Positions 17,202 through 25,826 of a stretch of DNA of 64,000 bases are shown piece by piece. Location of the stretch: assembly GCA_011525805.1 (NCBI GenBank), contig WYBR01000040.1:48407-112406 (forward strand), written 5' to 3'. Numbering within the stretch: position 1 is the stretch's first letter; each line of letters starts with the position of its first letter. Source of the stretch: Vicinamibacteraceae bacterium (GTDB taxonomy: Bacteria; Planctomycetota; Phycisphaerae; Phycisphaerales; UBA5793). The notes below the pieces were generated by a model that was given only the letters and a program-made list of their open reading frames with translations, did no database searches and was not told the origin of the DNA. The position numbers and the translations under genes were made by a program.

Positions 17202-20024
17202 TTATTGGATCGGACGAATCGACGAGAGCGCGGTCTGCTGGCTCTGGAGGGCGGCGAGGGCCTGCTCCATCGCCGAGAACTGCCGCTCCAACTGGATCCG
17301 CCGCGCTTCCAGTTTCGCGTCGAATGCTTCGATCCGCTTGGACTGGAGCCGGATCATCGAGTCGTAGTTCCGATTGACGAGCGTCAGCGACCCGTCGATC
17401 GAGTTGGTCATGTCCTTGACGAGTTCGTTGAGGCGCTCGACGACGCCGAGCGAGTCGAAGATCGGCTCGGGCGAGTCGTAGGTGATGCCGTTGCCGAGGT
17501 CGATCTTCTGGTCTTCCGCGAGTTCGCGCGCGGCGAAGACGTTGGCGACGGCGTCCGGATCCTCCGCGAGGGCCTCGCGCAGGCGATCCTCATTGAGGAC
17601 GAGTTTGCCGCCGGCGCCGACGGACACGCCGACCTGCGCGAGGTTCTGGTACTGGGTGTCGACGCCCATCGCGCTGCCCTGCACCGTGCGGTACAACTGG
17701 CTGCGGATGCGCGCAATCGTCGAGTTGCCCAGCAGGATGCCCTTCTCCTCCGTCTCGGCGTTGTACTTGCCGAGTTCGTTGATGCGCGTGAGGACGTTGT
17801 TGAAGGCCGTCACCCACGACTTAACCGTCTCCATCTTCTTGCTCGTGTCGTCGGCGATCGTGAGCGTGACGGGCGACTCGCTGGCGGAGCGGAGATCGAT
17901 CTTCACGCCCGACACGACGTTGTCGAGCGTGTTGCGCGTGCTGGTGATGAGGACGGCCTGGGCGGGGTCGGTCGAGCCGAAGAAGACGACGGCGTCCTGC
18001 GCCTTGTTCAGTTGGCTCAGGCCGAGGTCCACGTCGCCGGTGTCGATGATGAGGTCGCCAGCGCTGCCCGAGATCTTGCTCGTGATGGAGAGGTAGTAGG
18101 GGTTGTCGCCCGTGCCGTTGTTGATCACCGATGCGGCGACGTTGAACTTCGCGTCCGTGATCTTGGCGACGAGGTCGTCGAGCGTGTCGGTGGCTTCGAG
18201 GGTGAGGCGCTGCTCGTAGGAGCCGTCGATGAAGTTATTGGTGGTGGAGTCGGCCGCTTCGCCGAGGATGTTGAGGTCCTTGGCGGTCGTGCCCGAGACG
18301 CTCTCGATCTTGATGGCGACGACGGGGCTGGCGGCGGTGTTCTCAATGATGATGCCATCGCCGGTGTCGTTGATTCGCGCGTTGACATCGAGGCCCTGGG
18401 CGTTGATCTCGGCGATCACATCCTGCAGCGTCTTGGAGTCGCTGCCGATGTCGATGACGGCCGTCTCGCCCATGCCGTCCGTAATGCGGAACGATCCGGT
18501 GCCCACGCCCCGGCCGTAGTTCAGTTCGCTCAGCGCCTTGGCGCCCGAGACGTACTGCAACTGCAGGTTTTCGCCGCGGACTTCGTTGCTTGCGACGCCG
18601 CCGGGGTCGGTCTCGATGCCCAGCGCCGCCGCGGCGTCGCCGGAGATGATGAGATTCCCGCCCCCGCCGACGGTGTCGGTGATCTGCAGGCCGTTGCTTG
18701 CCCGGTTGAGCGAGGCGGTGATGTTGAGCGTCGCCGAGGCGTTGATCTCGCGGACGATGTCGCTCACCGACATGTTTGAGTCGAGGGTGAAGGTGTCGAG
18801 GTTGCCGGCGCGATCCTGAATGGTGAGGGTTGTGGCGCCGCTCAGTCCGCTGCCGCCGTTGAGGCTGCGCGTGAGGACGGAGTTGAGGCCGGCGCGGATG
18901 CGGTCGCCGCCGATCGTGTCGGGGTCGGAGATGTCGGCGGCCTTGAAGACTCCGAGATCGACAGCGGCCTGGGTGGCGCCGGCGGTTCCGGCCTGCACCT
19001 CGAAGGTGGCGCCGCCCGTGGTCGTGTCGGTGAGTTCGATGCTCAGGCCGTCGACGCTGATGGCCATGGTGACGGCGCCGCCCGTCTGCGACTCGATTCG
19101 GTCCTTGACTCCCTGGAGCGTGGTGACCGGCTCGATGAAGTCCTCGCCGTCGGTGAGACGGCCGAGTTTGATCTCGTGGATCGTGCCGTCGGCCGTCTGG
19201 ATGTTGAAGTCCGTCACGTCCACGCCGCGGTTGATGAGCACGCCGTTGCCGTCATTGAGCGTGGCCAGGCGCGTCCCGAGCGCGATGGAGTTGATCTGCG
19301 AGCCGACGATCTGTCCCGCGGCGCTTCCCGCAATCCCAAGCGACGTGGCCGTCGTGTAGCCGGACACGTTCTCGATGATGAGATTGCCGCCGCCGCCGGC
19401 GTTGTCGGTTACGGTCAGGCCCGTTCCGTCGTCGCTGACAGCGACCGTCACGTCGATCGAGGTGTTCTCGTTGATGGCCTTGAGGACGTCGCCGACCGTG
19501 ACGGCGCGCGAGAGGTCAATGGTGGCGCTGGCGCCGGAGGAGTCGGTGATCTTGATCTTGCCGCGCGCCACGCCCTCGGCGCCGTTGAGCGAGGAGAGGG
19601 CGGCGTCGGTGCTCAACCGTCCCTTGCCATACTCGAAGGAAATCTCCGTCAGCCCCAGGCCCGTGCTGCTCCGGTCCGCCATCCCGGCCGAGAGGTACTG
19701 GCTCGATGAGACGAGGCGATCGACGAGAAACGTGTACTCGCCGACCTGCGCGCTGGTCTGGGCCAAAGCGGTCAGGACATCGGCGTTGCTGCTCGTCGCC
19801 GTCTTGGATTGGAAGATCTTCTCCGTGGCGAACTTGGCGGAAGCGGACTGGAGAGAGAGCAGCAGGCTGTTGAGGCCGAGGAAGGCCGACTGCTCCGCCT
19901 GGAGTTGCGTCTGGCGGTTGATGGCCAGGACCTTGGGCCGCGATTCGATCGCCAGCAATTGCTGGATGAGCGTGGCGGTGTCGATGCCGCTGACGAGTCC
20001 GATGCCTGTTGAAATGCCCGACAT
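17202..20024 (-). CDS. fliD: Flagellar hook-associated protein 2 (filament cap), enlarged
   Basis: FliD caps the flagellar filament and guides flagellin folding. ATG 20024 opens the conserved N-terminus MSGISTGIGLVSGIDTATLI, followed by a coiled coil; the C-terminal half carries the FliD_C region (NTLDNVVSGVKIDLRSASE, the ELGKYNAETEEKGILLGN segment) and a last coiled coil. At 940 residues it is about twice the E. coli protein. The extra length is repetitive: at least three copies of a beta-rich unit resembling the flagellin hook-IN motif, each with an (A/V)IDIG- or TIDLSRAVTVGDVLKAINE-like stretch and a (L/N)xITDxxGGGGNLIIE stretch. It precedes fliS. Confidence 0.93.
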   Translation of the reverse strand: MSGISTGIGLVSGIDTATLIQQLLAIESRPKVLAINRQTQLQAEQSAFLGLNSLLLSLQSASAKFATEKIFQSKTATSSNADVLTALAQTSAQVGEYTFLVDRLVSSSQYLSAGMADRSSTGLGLTEISFEYGKGRLSTDAALSSLNGAEGVARGKIKITDSSGASATIDLSRAVTVGDVLKAINENTSIDVTVAVSDDGTGLTVTDNAGGGGNLIIENVSGYTTATSLGIAGSAAGQIVGSQINSIALGTRLATLNDGNGVLINRGVDVTDFNIQTADGTIHEIKLGRLTDGEDFIEPVTTLQGVKDRIESQTGGAVTMAISVDGLSIELTDTTTGGATFEVQAGTAGATQAAVDLGVFKAADISDPDTIGGDRIRAGLNSVLTRSLNGGSGLSGATTLTIQDRAGNLDTFTLDSNMSVSDIVREINASATLNITASLNRASNGLQITDTVGGGGNLIISGDAAAALGIETDPGGVASNEVRGENLQLQYVSGAKALSELNYGRGVGTGSFRITDGMGETAVIDIGSDSKTLQDVIAEINAQGLDVNARINDTGDGIIIENTAASPVVAIKIESVSGTTAKDLNILGEAADSTTNNFIDGSYEQRLTLEATDTLDDLVAKITDAKFNVAASVINNGTGDNPYYLSITSKISGSAGDLIIDTGDVDLGLSQLNKAQDAVVFFGSTDPAQAVLITSTRNTLDNVVSGVKIDLRSASESPVTLTIADDTSKKMETVKSWVTAFNNVLTRINELGKYNAETEEKGILLGNSTIARIRSQLYRTVQGSAMGVDTQYQNLAQVGVSVGAGGKLVLNEDRLREALAEDPDAVANVFAARELAEDQKIDLGNGITYDSPEPIFDSLGVVERLNELVKDMTNSIDGSLTLVNRNYDSMIRLQSKRIEAFDAKLEARRIQLERQFSAMEQALAALQSQQTALSSIRPIQ

Positions 20025-20331
20025 GCGTGCCTCCGGCGGACTCGCGCTGCTCTCGGCGTTCAAGCGATGGGGGCGGCGGGTGAATGCGCCGCGTCGCCGA
20101 ACCAGCAAGGGGTGTGCCGCCAGGGAGTCATTATCGACCCTGCGCAGCGGCGCCCTGCAGCCGCAGGTTCGCGCAGTCATTGCGCTCTCGGGCAACATCG
20201 GCCGATGTGCGACGGGCCTTGATCCAAAGTCGCCAGTCCGACCGCCCGGATCGCGGAGCAGACCGACCCGTCAGGCGGCCGACCGCGCTCCGCCCCTTAC
20301 CCCGCCCGCCGTACACGCCGATCTTGGGCAC
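20025..20331. promoter_or_regulatory. Divergent intergenic region between fliD and the HDOD kinase gene
   Basis: These 307 bases must hold the promoters of two divergent genes. The clearest signal is a perfect 14-base palindrome, ACATCGGCCGATGT (20195-20208), a possible operator. On the minus strand GTCGATAA (20132-20139 region) resembles the -10 of flagellar sigma-28 promoters, but no matching TAAA lies 15 bases upstream. I found no convincing sigma-54 site. Confidence 0.35.
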
Positions 20332-22722
20332 ATGACCGTGATCGAGCACAATCCGCGCGCCGACCGGGTTGAGGTCATCCTCCAGCAGTTGCACACGCTC
20401 CCGACCCTCTCACCCATCGCGATGCGCCTGCTCTCGCTCACCGCCAGCGACGAGAGCGAGATCACGGAGATCGTGAAGATCATCGAATCGGATCCGTCGA
20501 TCACGGCCAAGGTGCTCAGCCTCTGTCGCCGCGCCGAGACGGGCCTGGGCACGCGCATCACGACGATCGATCGGGCGGTGGTGATGCTCGGCTTCGAGGC
20601 GATCCGCAACGCGGTCCTCTCCGTCGAGATCTACAACCTGTTTGAGAGCGGCCGGCCGCACGAGAGTGCGCCGACTCATGCGGTGGCGATCGACGCGGCG
20701 CCGGGTCGGCCCTTCGACAGCGCCGGCTTCTGGATGCACAGCATCGCCGTCGCCGTCGCCGCCGAATCGCTCGCCAAGCGCCGCACGCTCGAACCTCGCC
20801 TTGCGCCCGACGAGGCGTTTGTCTGCGGCCTGCTGCACGATCTCGGCAAACTCGCGCTTGAGCGCCTCCTGCCGCGCGGCTACGAGCGCGTCGTCGAACT
20901 CGCCGAGCAGCGCCAGGGCAACATCGCGGAGATGGAGCGGCGCGTCATCGGACTCGACCACCACACCACCGGCAAGCGCCTCGCCGAGCAGTGGAGCCTG
21001 CCGCACGTCATCCAGGACGTCATGTGGCTGCACGGGCAGCCCGTCGAGACGCTCCCGGCGCTGCCGCACGAGGGGATGATCGCGCTGGTGACCCTTGCCG
21101 ACCACGTCGTCCGCAAGCAGCACATCGGCTACTCGGGCAACCACGTCTTCCCCGACGACCTGGCGACCCTCTGCACGCACGTCGGCGTGACGCTCGACGA
21201 CACGCGCGACGTGGCGCAGCACGTCCACGTCGAGACGGCGCAGCGATGCGAGATTCTCGGCCTCTCGCAGACGCCGGCCGAGGGTCTCTTCCTCGCCTCC
21301 ATCGCCCGCGCCAATCAGGCGCTGGGACGCATCAACGAGGCGCTCGATCGTCGGTCGCAGGCGGCGCACCGCAATGAGCAGGTGCTCCGTGCGATCATCG
21401 ACTTCCACCAGCAGGCCACGCCGGGCCTCTCCATCGTCGCGGTCTGCGGCAACGTCGTCGCCTCGGCGGCCAAGGAGTTCGGCCGCGGCTTCTTCGCGGT
21501 GCTCTATCCCTCCGCCCGCTCCGACGCCTGGCAGATCGGGCAGTTTTCCTGCGACGGCCGGCTGCTGCGGGCGCAGACGGTCGATGTTCCCGCCGCCGGC
21601 CTGGACGTCGACTCTCTTTCCGACGACCTCCAGGTCTCCGTTGGAATGCTGGGACTGCTCCCCGCGCTGAGCGAGTCGATCGGCGATGCCTCGGACCTTC
21701 GTAACGTGCGCCTTCTGCCGCTGCGCAGCGGGTGGGGGCTTTCGGCGGTTCTGCTGCACGACCGGCCGGTGCGCGAGATGGGCCTGTCGCGGTCGCAGAT
21801 GCTGGCGTTGAGCGAGACATGGGCCGCCGCCATCGCCGCCGCGCGACAGCACGAGGGCGCGCGGCAACTGGGCGAACAACTCGCCGAATCCAATCGCATC
21901 CTCACCGAGACGCAGGCGAAACTCGCGCGCTCGCAGGCGCTGGCTTCGCTGGGCGAGATGGCCGCCGGCGCCGCCCACGAGATGAACAACCCGTTGTGCG
22001 TCATCTCGGGCCGCTCGCAGGTGCTCGCCGGCCAGTTGACCAATCCGCGCGAACGCCGAATGGCCGAGCAGATCAGTGAGCAGGCGCAGCGTCTCAGCGA
22101 CCTGATCACCAGCCTGCATCTCTTCACCGAACCGCCTCGCCCCGAACCGGAGCGAGTTCGCCTCGGCGACCTCGTCGGCCGGGCGGTGCGCCTCGCCCGG
22201 GAGCGGGCTGACCAGAACGCGCCGATCACCGTACGTCTCGCGGGCGACCTGCCCGACGCCTGGCTCGACGGCGAGCAGGTGGGCAACGCGCTGGTCGAGT
22301 TGATCGTCAACGCGATCGAGGCGCGGCCGCGCCATTTCATCGACGTGCAGGTTCTGGTGGAGGCCTCGCCCGTCGTGGACGAGCAATCCGACCGGAGTGC
22401 GCGCGACTTCCGCGCCGAGAACGAGCGCCTGCTGATCGTCGTCAAGGACGACGGTCAGGGCATGAACGAGCACACCCTCGACCACGCCTTCGATCCCTTC
22501 TTCTCCGTCAAGCCCGCCGGCCGCCAGCCGGGCCTCGGACTCTCCCGCGCCCAGCGCCTGATCGCCGCCAACGGGGGGGTGATCGAACTCGAATCCCAAC
22601 CCAATGTCGGCAGCACCGCCCGAATCATCCTCAAGTCGTGGCGCGTTCCCGACGACGAGCAGACGCACGATGCGCCCGGCGGCGGCGAGGCCGACGCCGA
22701 CGCGCAGCAGCACGCGGCCTGA
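20332..22722 (+). CDS. HDOD-domain histidine kinase
   Basis: A soluble signalling protein of 796 residues with no membrane segment. Residues about 15-250 form an HDOD domain (LPTLSPIAMRLLSL, VVMLGFEAIRNAVLSVEIYNLF, and the HD-like GLLHDLGKLALERLLPRGYE). A middle region (about 350-500) looks like a GAF-type sensor. The kinase core follows: phospho-acceptor His549 in GAAHEMNNPLCVISGRSQ, N box NALVELIVNAIEA, G1 box VVKDDGQGM, F box FDPFFSVKPAGRQPGLGLSRAQRLI. It is followed 76 bases on by a degenerate receiver protein and lies divergent from fliD-fliS, suggesting a cytoplasmic two-component pathway possibly tied to motility. Confidence 0.88.
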   Translation: MTVIEHNPRADRVEVILQQLHTLPTLSPIAMRLLSLTASDESEITEIVKIIESDPSITAKVLSLCRRAETGLGTRITTIDRAVVMLGFEAIRNAVLSVEIYNLFESGRPHESAPTHAVAIDAAPGRPFDSAGFWMHSIAVAVAAESLAKRRTLEPRLAPDEAFVCGLLHDLGKLALERLLPRGYERVVELAEQRQGNIAEMERRVIGLDHHTTGKRLAEQWSLPHVIQDVMWLHGQPVETLPALPHEGMIALVTLADHVVRKQHIGYSGNHVFPDDLATLCTHVGVTLDDTRDVAQHVHVETAQRCEILGLSQTPAEGLFLASIARANQALGRINEALDRRSQAAHRNEQVLRAIIDFHQQATPGLSIVAVCGNVVASAAKEFGRGFFAVLYPSARSDAWQIGQFSCDGRLLRAQTVDVPAAGLDVDSLSDDLQVSVGMLGLLPALSESIGDASDLRNVRLLPLRSGWGLSAVLLHDRPVREMGLSRSQMLALSETWAAAIAAARQHEGARQLGEQLAESNRILTETQAKLARSQALASLGEMAAGAAHEMNNPLCVISGRSQVLAGQLTNPRERRMAEQISEQAQRLSDLITSLHLFTEPPRPEPERVRLGDLVGRAVRLARERADQNAPITVRLAGDLPDAWLDGEQVGNALVELIVNAIEARPRHFIDVQVLVEASPVVDEQSDRSARDFRAENERLLIVVKDDGQGMNEHTLDHAFDPFFSVKPAGRQPGLGLSRAQRLIAANGGVIELESQPNVGSTARIILKSWRVPDDEQTHDAPGGGEADADAQQHAA

Positions 22723-22798
22723 CCGCCGCACCCGGACTTCCGAGACTCACTCCCTTCACGGAACCAACACGCCCACTCAACCCTGACCGGAGCACGCG

Positions 22799-23932
22799 GT
22801 GAAGAAGGCACGTCCGAAACCCATGCAGGTCGACAGCGCCCGGCGCCCCGCCGAGGCGAGCGCTCAACCCGGCCGCGTGCTCGTCATCGACGGCGATCCC
22901 CGGACGTGCTCCGCGCTTGCGGCGGCGGTTGCGGGCGCCTCGGTCGTGGTGTGCGCGGCTCCGTCGCTGCGCGACGGGCTGGCTCGGCCGGACGCCGGCC
23001 TGTTTGACGTGATCGTGCTGGCGGCGCGGGACGCGGCGGATGTGCAGGACGCCGCCTATCAGCTGCAGGCGGCCCGCAGCGCTGCACGACTAGTGATTCG
23101 CTCGGTCGCGGCGGACTTTGAACTGGCCGTCGCCGCGATGCGCGGCGGCGCCGTCGATTGCCTGCTCCCGAGCGCATCAGAGGAGGATCTGCGTCTTCGC
23201 CTGCTCGACGCTCTCGCGGTCTCGCAGCGCGGGCGGCAGCAGGCCCACCGCTTCGAGCAACTCAAGCGCATCTGCAAGCGCATGAACACGGCGCGCATCG
23301 ACGTAACGAACCAGGTCGATTCCCTCTGCAACGACCTCGTCCACGCCTACCAGGAACTCACCGACCAGATCTCCCACGTCACCGCGGTGACCGAGTTCGC
23401 CGCCGTCATCCGCCAGGAACTCGACGTGGAGGAACTCCTGCGCACGACGCTGGAGTACCTTCTGCGTAAACTCGGCCCGACGAACGCTGCGATCTTTCTT
23501 CCTTCGGCCGGGGACGACTTCACGCTCGGCGCCTACATCAACTACGACTGCACGAAGGAGGTGGGCGACTTCCTGCTCGAACACCTCGCCGATGTGGTGG
23601 CTCCGCTGCTCGTTGACGAGACGGAACTGATCGAGTTTATCGACAACCAGTCCCTCTCCGACTGGATGGGCGACGATGCCGCCTACCTGACCGACGCGCA
23701 CGTCCTCGCCTTCTCCTGCCGACACGACGGCGAGTGCCTGGCGATGTTCATGCTCTGGCGCGACGTCAAGGCGCCCTTCGCGGCCGATCTCGTCAATCTC
23801 CTTCGCGCCCTTTCGGCCGCTTTCACCAGGCAACTGGCGCACGTCATCCACGTCCACCACCGCCACCTGCCCGACGACGACTGGCCGCCGTTCAACGAAC
23901 CCGACGAAGATTCGGGCGGACTCGCGGCCTGA
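22799..23932 (+). CDS. Pseudo-receiver protein with C-terminal GAF-like domain
   Basis: GTG start, 377 residues. Residues 25-145 have the CheY-like fold outline: the acidic pair Asp31/Asp33 in VLVIDGDPRT and the Ser in LVIRSVAAD. The phospho-acceptor is missing, however: where Asp should end strand 3 the sequence is FDVIVLAA (Ala75), and the conserved Lys-Pro is replaced in DCLLPSASEEDL. A helical linker (155-215) leads to a GAF-like domain (about 205-350) with FAAVIRQELDVEELLRTTLEYLL. It is probably a phosphorylation-independent partner of the upstream kinase; no output DNA-binding domain is present. Confidence 0.75.
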   Translation: MKKARPKPMQVDSARRPAEASAQPGRVLVIDGDPRTCSALAAAVAGASVVVCAAPSLRDGLARPDAGLFDVIVLAARDAADVQDAAYQLQAARSAARLVIRSVAADFELAVAAMRGGAVDCLLPSASEEDLRLRLLDALAVSQRGRQQAHRFEQLKRICKRMNTARIDVTNQVDSLCNDLVHAYQELTDQISHVTAVTEFAAVIRQELDVEELLRTTLEYLLRKLGPTNAAIFLPSAGDDFTLGAYINYDCTKEVGDFLLEHLADVVAPLLVDETELIEFIDNQSLSDWMGDDAAYLTDAHVLAFSCRHDGECLAMFMLWRDVKAPFAADLVNLLRALSAAFTRQLAHVIHVHHRHLPDDDWPPFNEPDEDSGGLAA

Positions 23933-23996
23933 CTCCGGCGCTGCGCCGAACGTCGTTCACTCGCTCCCGATCCCCGCTTGCGGCTTCGCGACAGCC

Positions 23997-25646
23997 CTAT
24001 TCCACCAGTACTCCCTTGAGAGTCAGCGTGCGCGACTCTTCGATCCGCACGGGCACAATGGAGCCGATCAGCGCCTGAGCCCGCGCCCGCGGCGCCTCGA
24101 ACACCGTGATGAGGTCGCCTTCGGTGCGCCCGCTCAACTGCACGAGGTCGGCGTCGCTCTCCGGGACGAACTCCGCGGCCGTGGCGCACGCGCTTCCGCA
24201 GTCATCCTCTTCGGCTTCGACGCCGTGAAGCGAGCGGCCGTTGAGGGTGAGGCCGATCGCGCCGCGAGGACGCGGCGGCTCGCCGGCGAGAACCGGCTCG
24301 CGCCGATTCTGCACCGTGGACATCCCTTCGACGAAAACTTCGACGGTGCGCCCGATGTGCGCGGCGTGAATCTCCTGCGAGATCGCCCCCTGCACCGCGA
24401 GCAGCGCGTTGTTGCGCCGCCGCTTCACTTCATCGGGCACGTCGTCGGGCAGCCGGTCGTACGCCGGCGTACCAGGCCTCGGCGAATACTTGAAGACGAA
24501 GCAGTTTTTGAACCGCACCCAGCGCATCAGTTCCACCGTGGCCTCGAAGTCCTCCTCCGTCTCGCCGGGAAAGCCGACGATCACGTCGCTGGCGATCGTC
24601 GCGCCCGGCAGATAGGCGCGAATCCGCTCGATGAAGTCGCAGTACTCTTCGACGGTGTAGCCCCGGTTCATCGCTTCGAGGATGCGGTTCGATCCGGACT
24701 GAACCGGCACGTGGATGTAGCGGCAAATTCGCGGGCAGTCGCGGATGACCTCGAGCACGTCGTTGCCGAAGTCGCGCGGGTAGCTGGTGACGAAGCGCAG
24801 CCGCCGCAGATCGGGGACTTCGTCGTGAAGGCGCCGCAGCAGATCGGCGAAGGTGGTGACGCGGCCGCCGGCCAGCGGGTCGCGGTCGTGTCCGCCAGTG
24901 AAGGATCGCCCCTTCTGCGGCTGGGCCACGCCGCCCACCATCACCGCCGCGTCGTGCTCGAAGCGGTAGTGATTCACCGTCTGGCCGAGAAGGGTGATCT
25001 CGACGACGCCCCGCTCGACGAGCATGCGGCACTCTTCGACGATGGTGTCCGGCGGGCGGTGCATCTCGGCCCCGCGCGTGAAAGGCACGACGCAGTACGT
25101 GCAGAACTTGTTGCACCCGCGCGTGATGCGCACATAAGCGCTGCGCCCCCCGGCCCGCTGGTCGCCCGGCGAGAAACTGCGCGAGAGGTCGAGTCGTTCC
25201 AGGCTGTCCTCCGCGGCCGCGAGCGTCGCGCTGCGCCGCGAGGTGTTGCCCTGGAGCGCCACCGCCGGTTCGGCCGTCGCGCTCGCGTTGCGCAGCAGCA
25301 GCGGCAGTTTGTCCAGTTCGCCCGGACCGCAAAGCAGATCGACGTGCGGGAACTTGCGCAGCAGGTCGCGCCCGTCCCGCTCCGCCATGCATCCCAGGAC
25401 GCCGAGGAGCAGGTCGGGCTGGCGGCTCTTGCGCGACTTGAGCAGCCCGAGGCGCGACCACACCTTCTGCTCCGCCTGCTCGCGCACCGAGCAGGTGTTG
25501 TAGAGAATGACCCCGGCTTCATCGGCGTCGGGTGTGAAGCGGTATCCCAGCGCGCCCAACTGGGACGTAACCAGTTCGCTGTCCAGTTCATTCATCTGGC
25601 AGCCGAAGGTCTCGAGGTAGACGAGTTTGCCGCGCGGAGCGAACAT
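23997..25646 (-). CDS. miaB: tRNA-2-methylthio-N6-dimethylallyladenosine synthase MiaB
   Basis: A radical SAM methylthiotransferase that modifies A37 of tRNAs. ATG 25646 gives 549 residues. The N-terminal UPF0004 domain has its three cluster cysteines in ETFGCQMNE, LYNTCSVRE and GVLGCMAE; the radical SAM motif is RGCNKFCTYCVVPFTRG; a TRAM domain ends the protein. It is about 80-100 residues longer than typical MiaB because of insertions after QTVNHYRFEHD and within the TRAM region (GVEAEEDDCGSACATAAEF). TATGAT lies 6 bases before the ATG. It is divergent from dnaX. Confidence 0.93.
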   Translation of the reverse strand: MFAPRGKLVYLETFGCQMNELDSELVTSQLGALGYRFTPDADEAGVILYNTCSVREQAEQKVWSRLGLLKSRKSRQPDLLLGVLGCMAERDGRDLLRKFPHVDLLCGPGELDKLPLLLRNASATAEPAVALQGNTSRRSATLAAAEDSLERLDLSRSFSPGDQRAGGRSAYVRITRGCNKFCTYCVVPFTRGAEMHRPPDTIVEECRMLVERGVVEITLLGQTVNHYRFEHDAAVMVGGVAQPQKGRSFTGGHDRDPLAGGRVTTFADLLRRLHDEVPDLRRLRFVTSYPRDFGNDVLEVIRDCPRICRYIHVPVQSGSNRILEAMNRGYTVEEYCDFIERIRAYLPGATIASDVIVGFPGETEEDFEATVELMRWVRFKNCFVFKYSPRPGTPAYDRLPDDVPDEVKRRRNNALLAVQGAISQEIHAAHIGRTVEVFVEGMSTVQNRREPVLAGEPPRPRGAIGLTLNGRSLHGVEAEEDDCGSACATAAEFVPESDADLVQLSGRTEGDLITVFEAPRARAQALIGSIVPVRIEESRTLTLKGVLVE

Positions 25647-25652
25647 CGGCCA

Positions 25653-25658
25653 ATCATA
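25653..25658 (-). promoter_or_regulatory. Candidate -10 box for miaB
   Basis: TATGAT on the minus strand, 6 bases before ATG 25646; no Shine-Dalgarno sequence. Confidence 0.55.
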
Positions 25659-25675
25659 GGAAGCGGCGACCCGCA

Positions 25676-25703
25676 CCGGGCCGGGCCCCCCGGCCCGGCC
25701 CGG
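25676..25703. repeat. Perfect GC-only palindrome between miaB and dnaX
   Basis: CCGGGCCGGGCC, a CCCC loop, then GGCCCGGCCCGG: 12-base perfect arms built only from G and C, in the 180-base gap between two divergent genes. It could be a regulatory or structural element; there is no T run, so it is not a standard terminator. Confidence 0.7.
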
Positions 25704-25814
25704 CGGCGCCCTCGCGGACCGCCCACTCCGCTCGACCGGGGCGAGACTGCGGCCCCGCGGGGGAGGGGAGCCGCGTTCCGCGGCCGCCGCTTTGCCCTCG
25801 CCGCCTTTCGCCCC

Positions 25815-25820
25815 TTCAAT
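25815..25820 (+). promoter_or_regulatory. Weak candidate -10 box for dnaX
   Basis: TTCAAT, 6 bases before ATG 25827. It departs from TANNNT at position 2 but has the same spacing as the stronger boxes. Confidence 0.3.
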
Positions 25821-25826
25821 AGGGCC

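Noticed and set aside
20025..20331. Sigma-28 promoter for fliD
   Set aside because: GTCGATAA resembles the -10, but the TAAA -35 at the required distance is missing.
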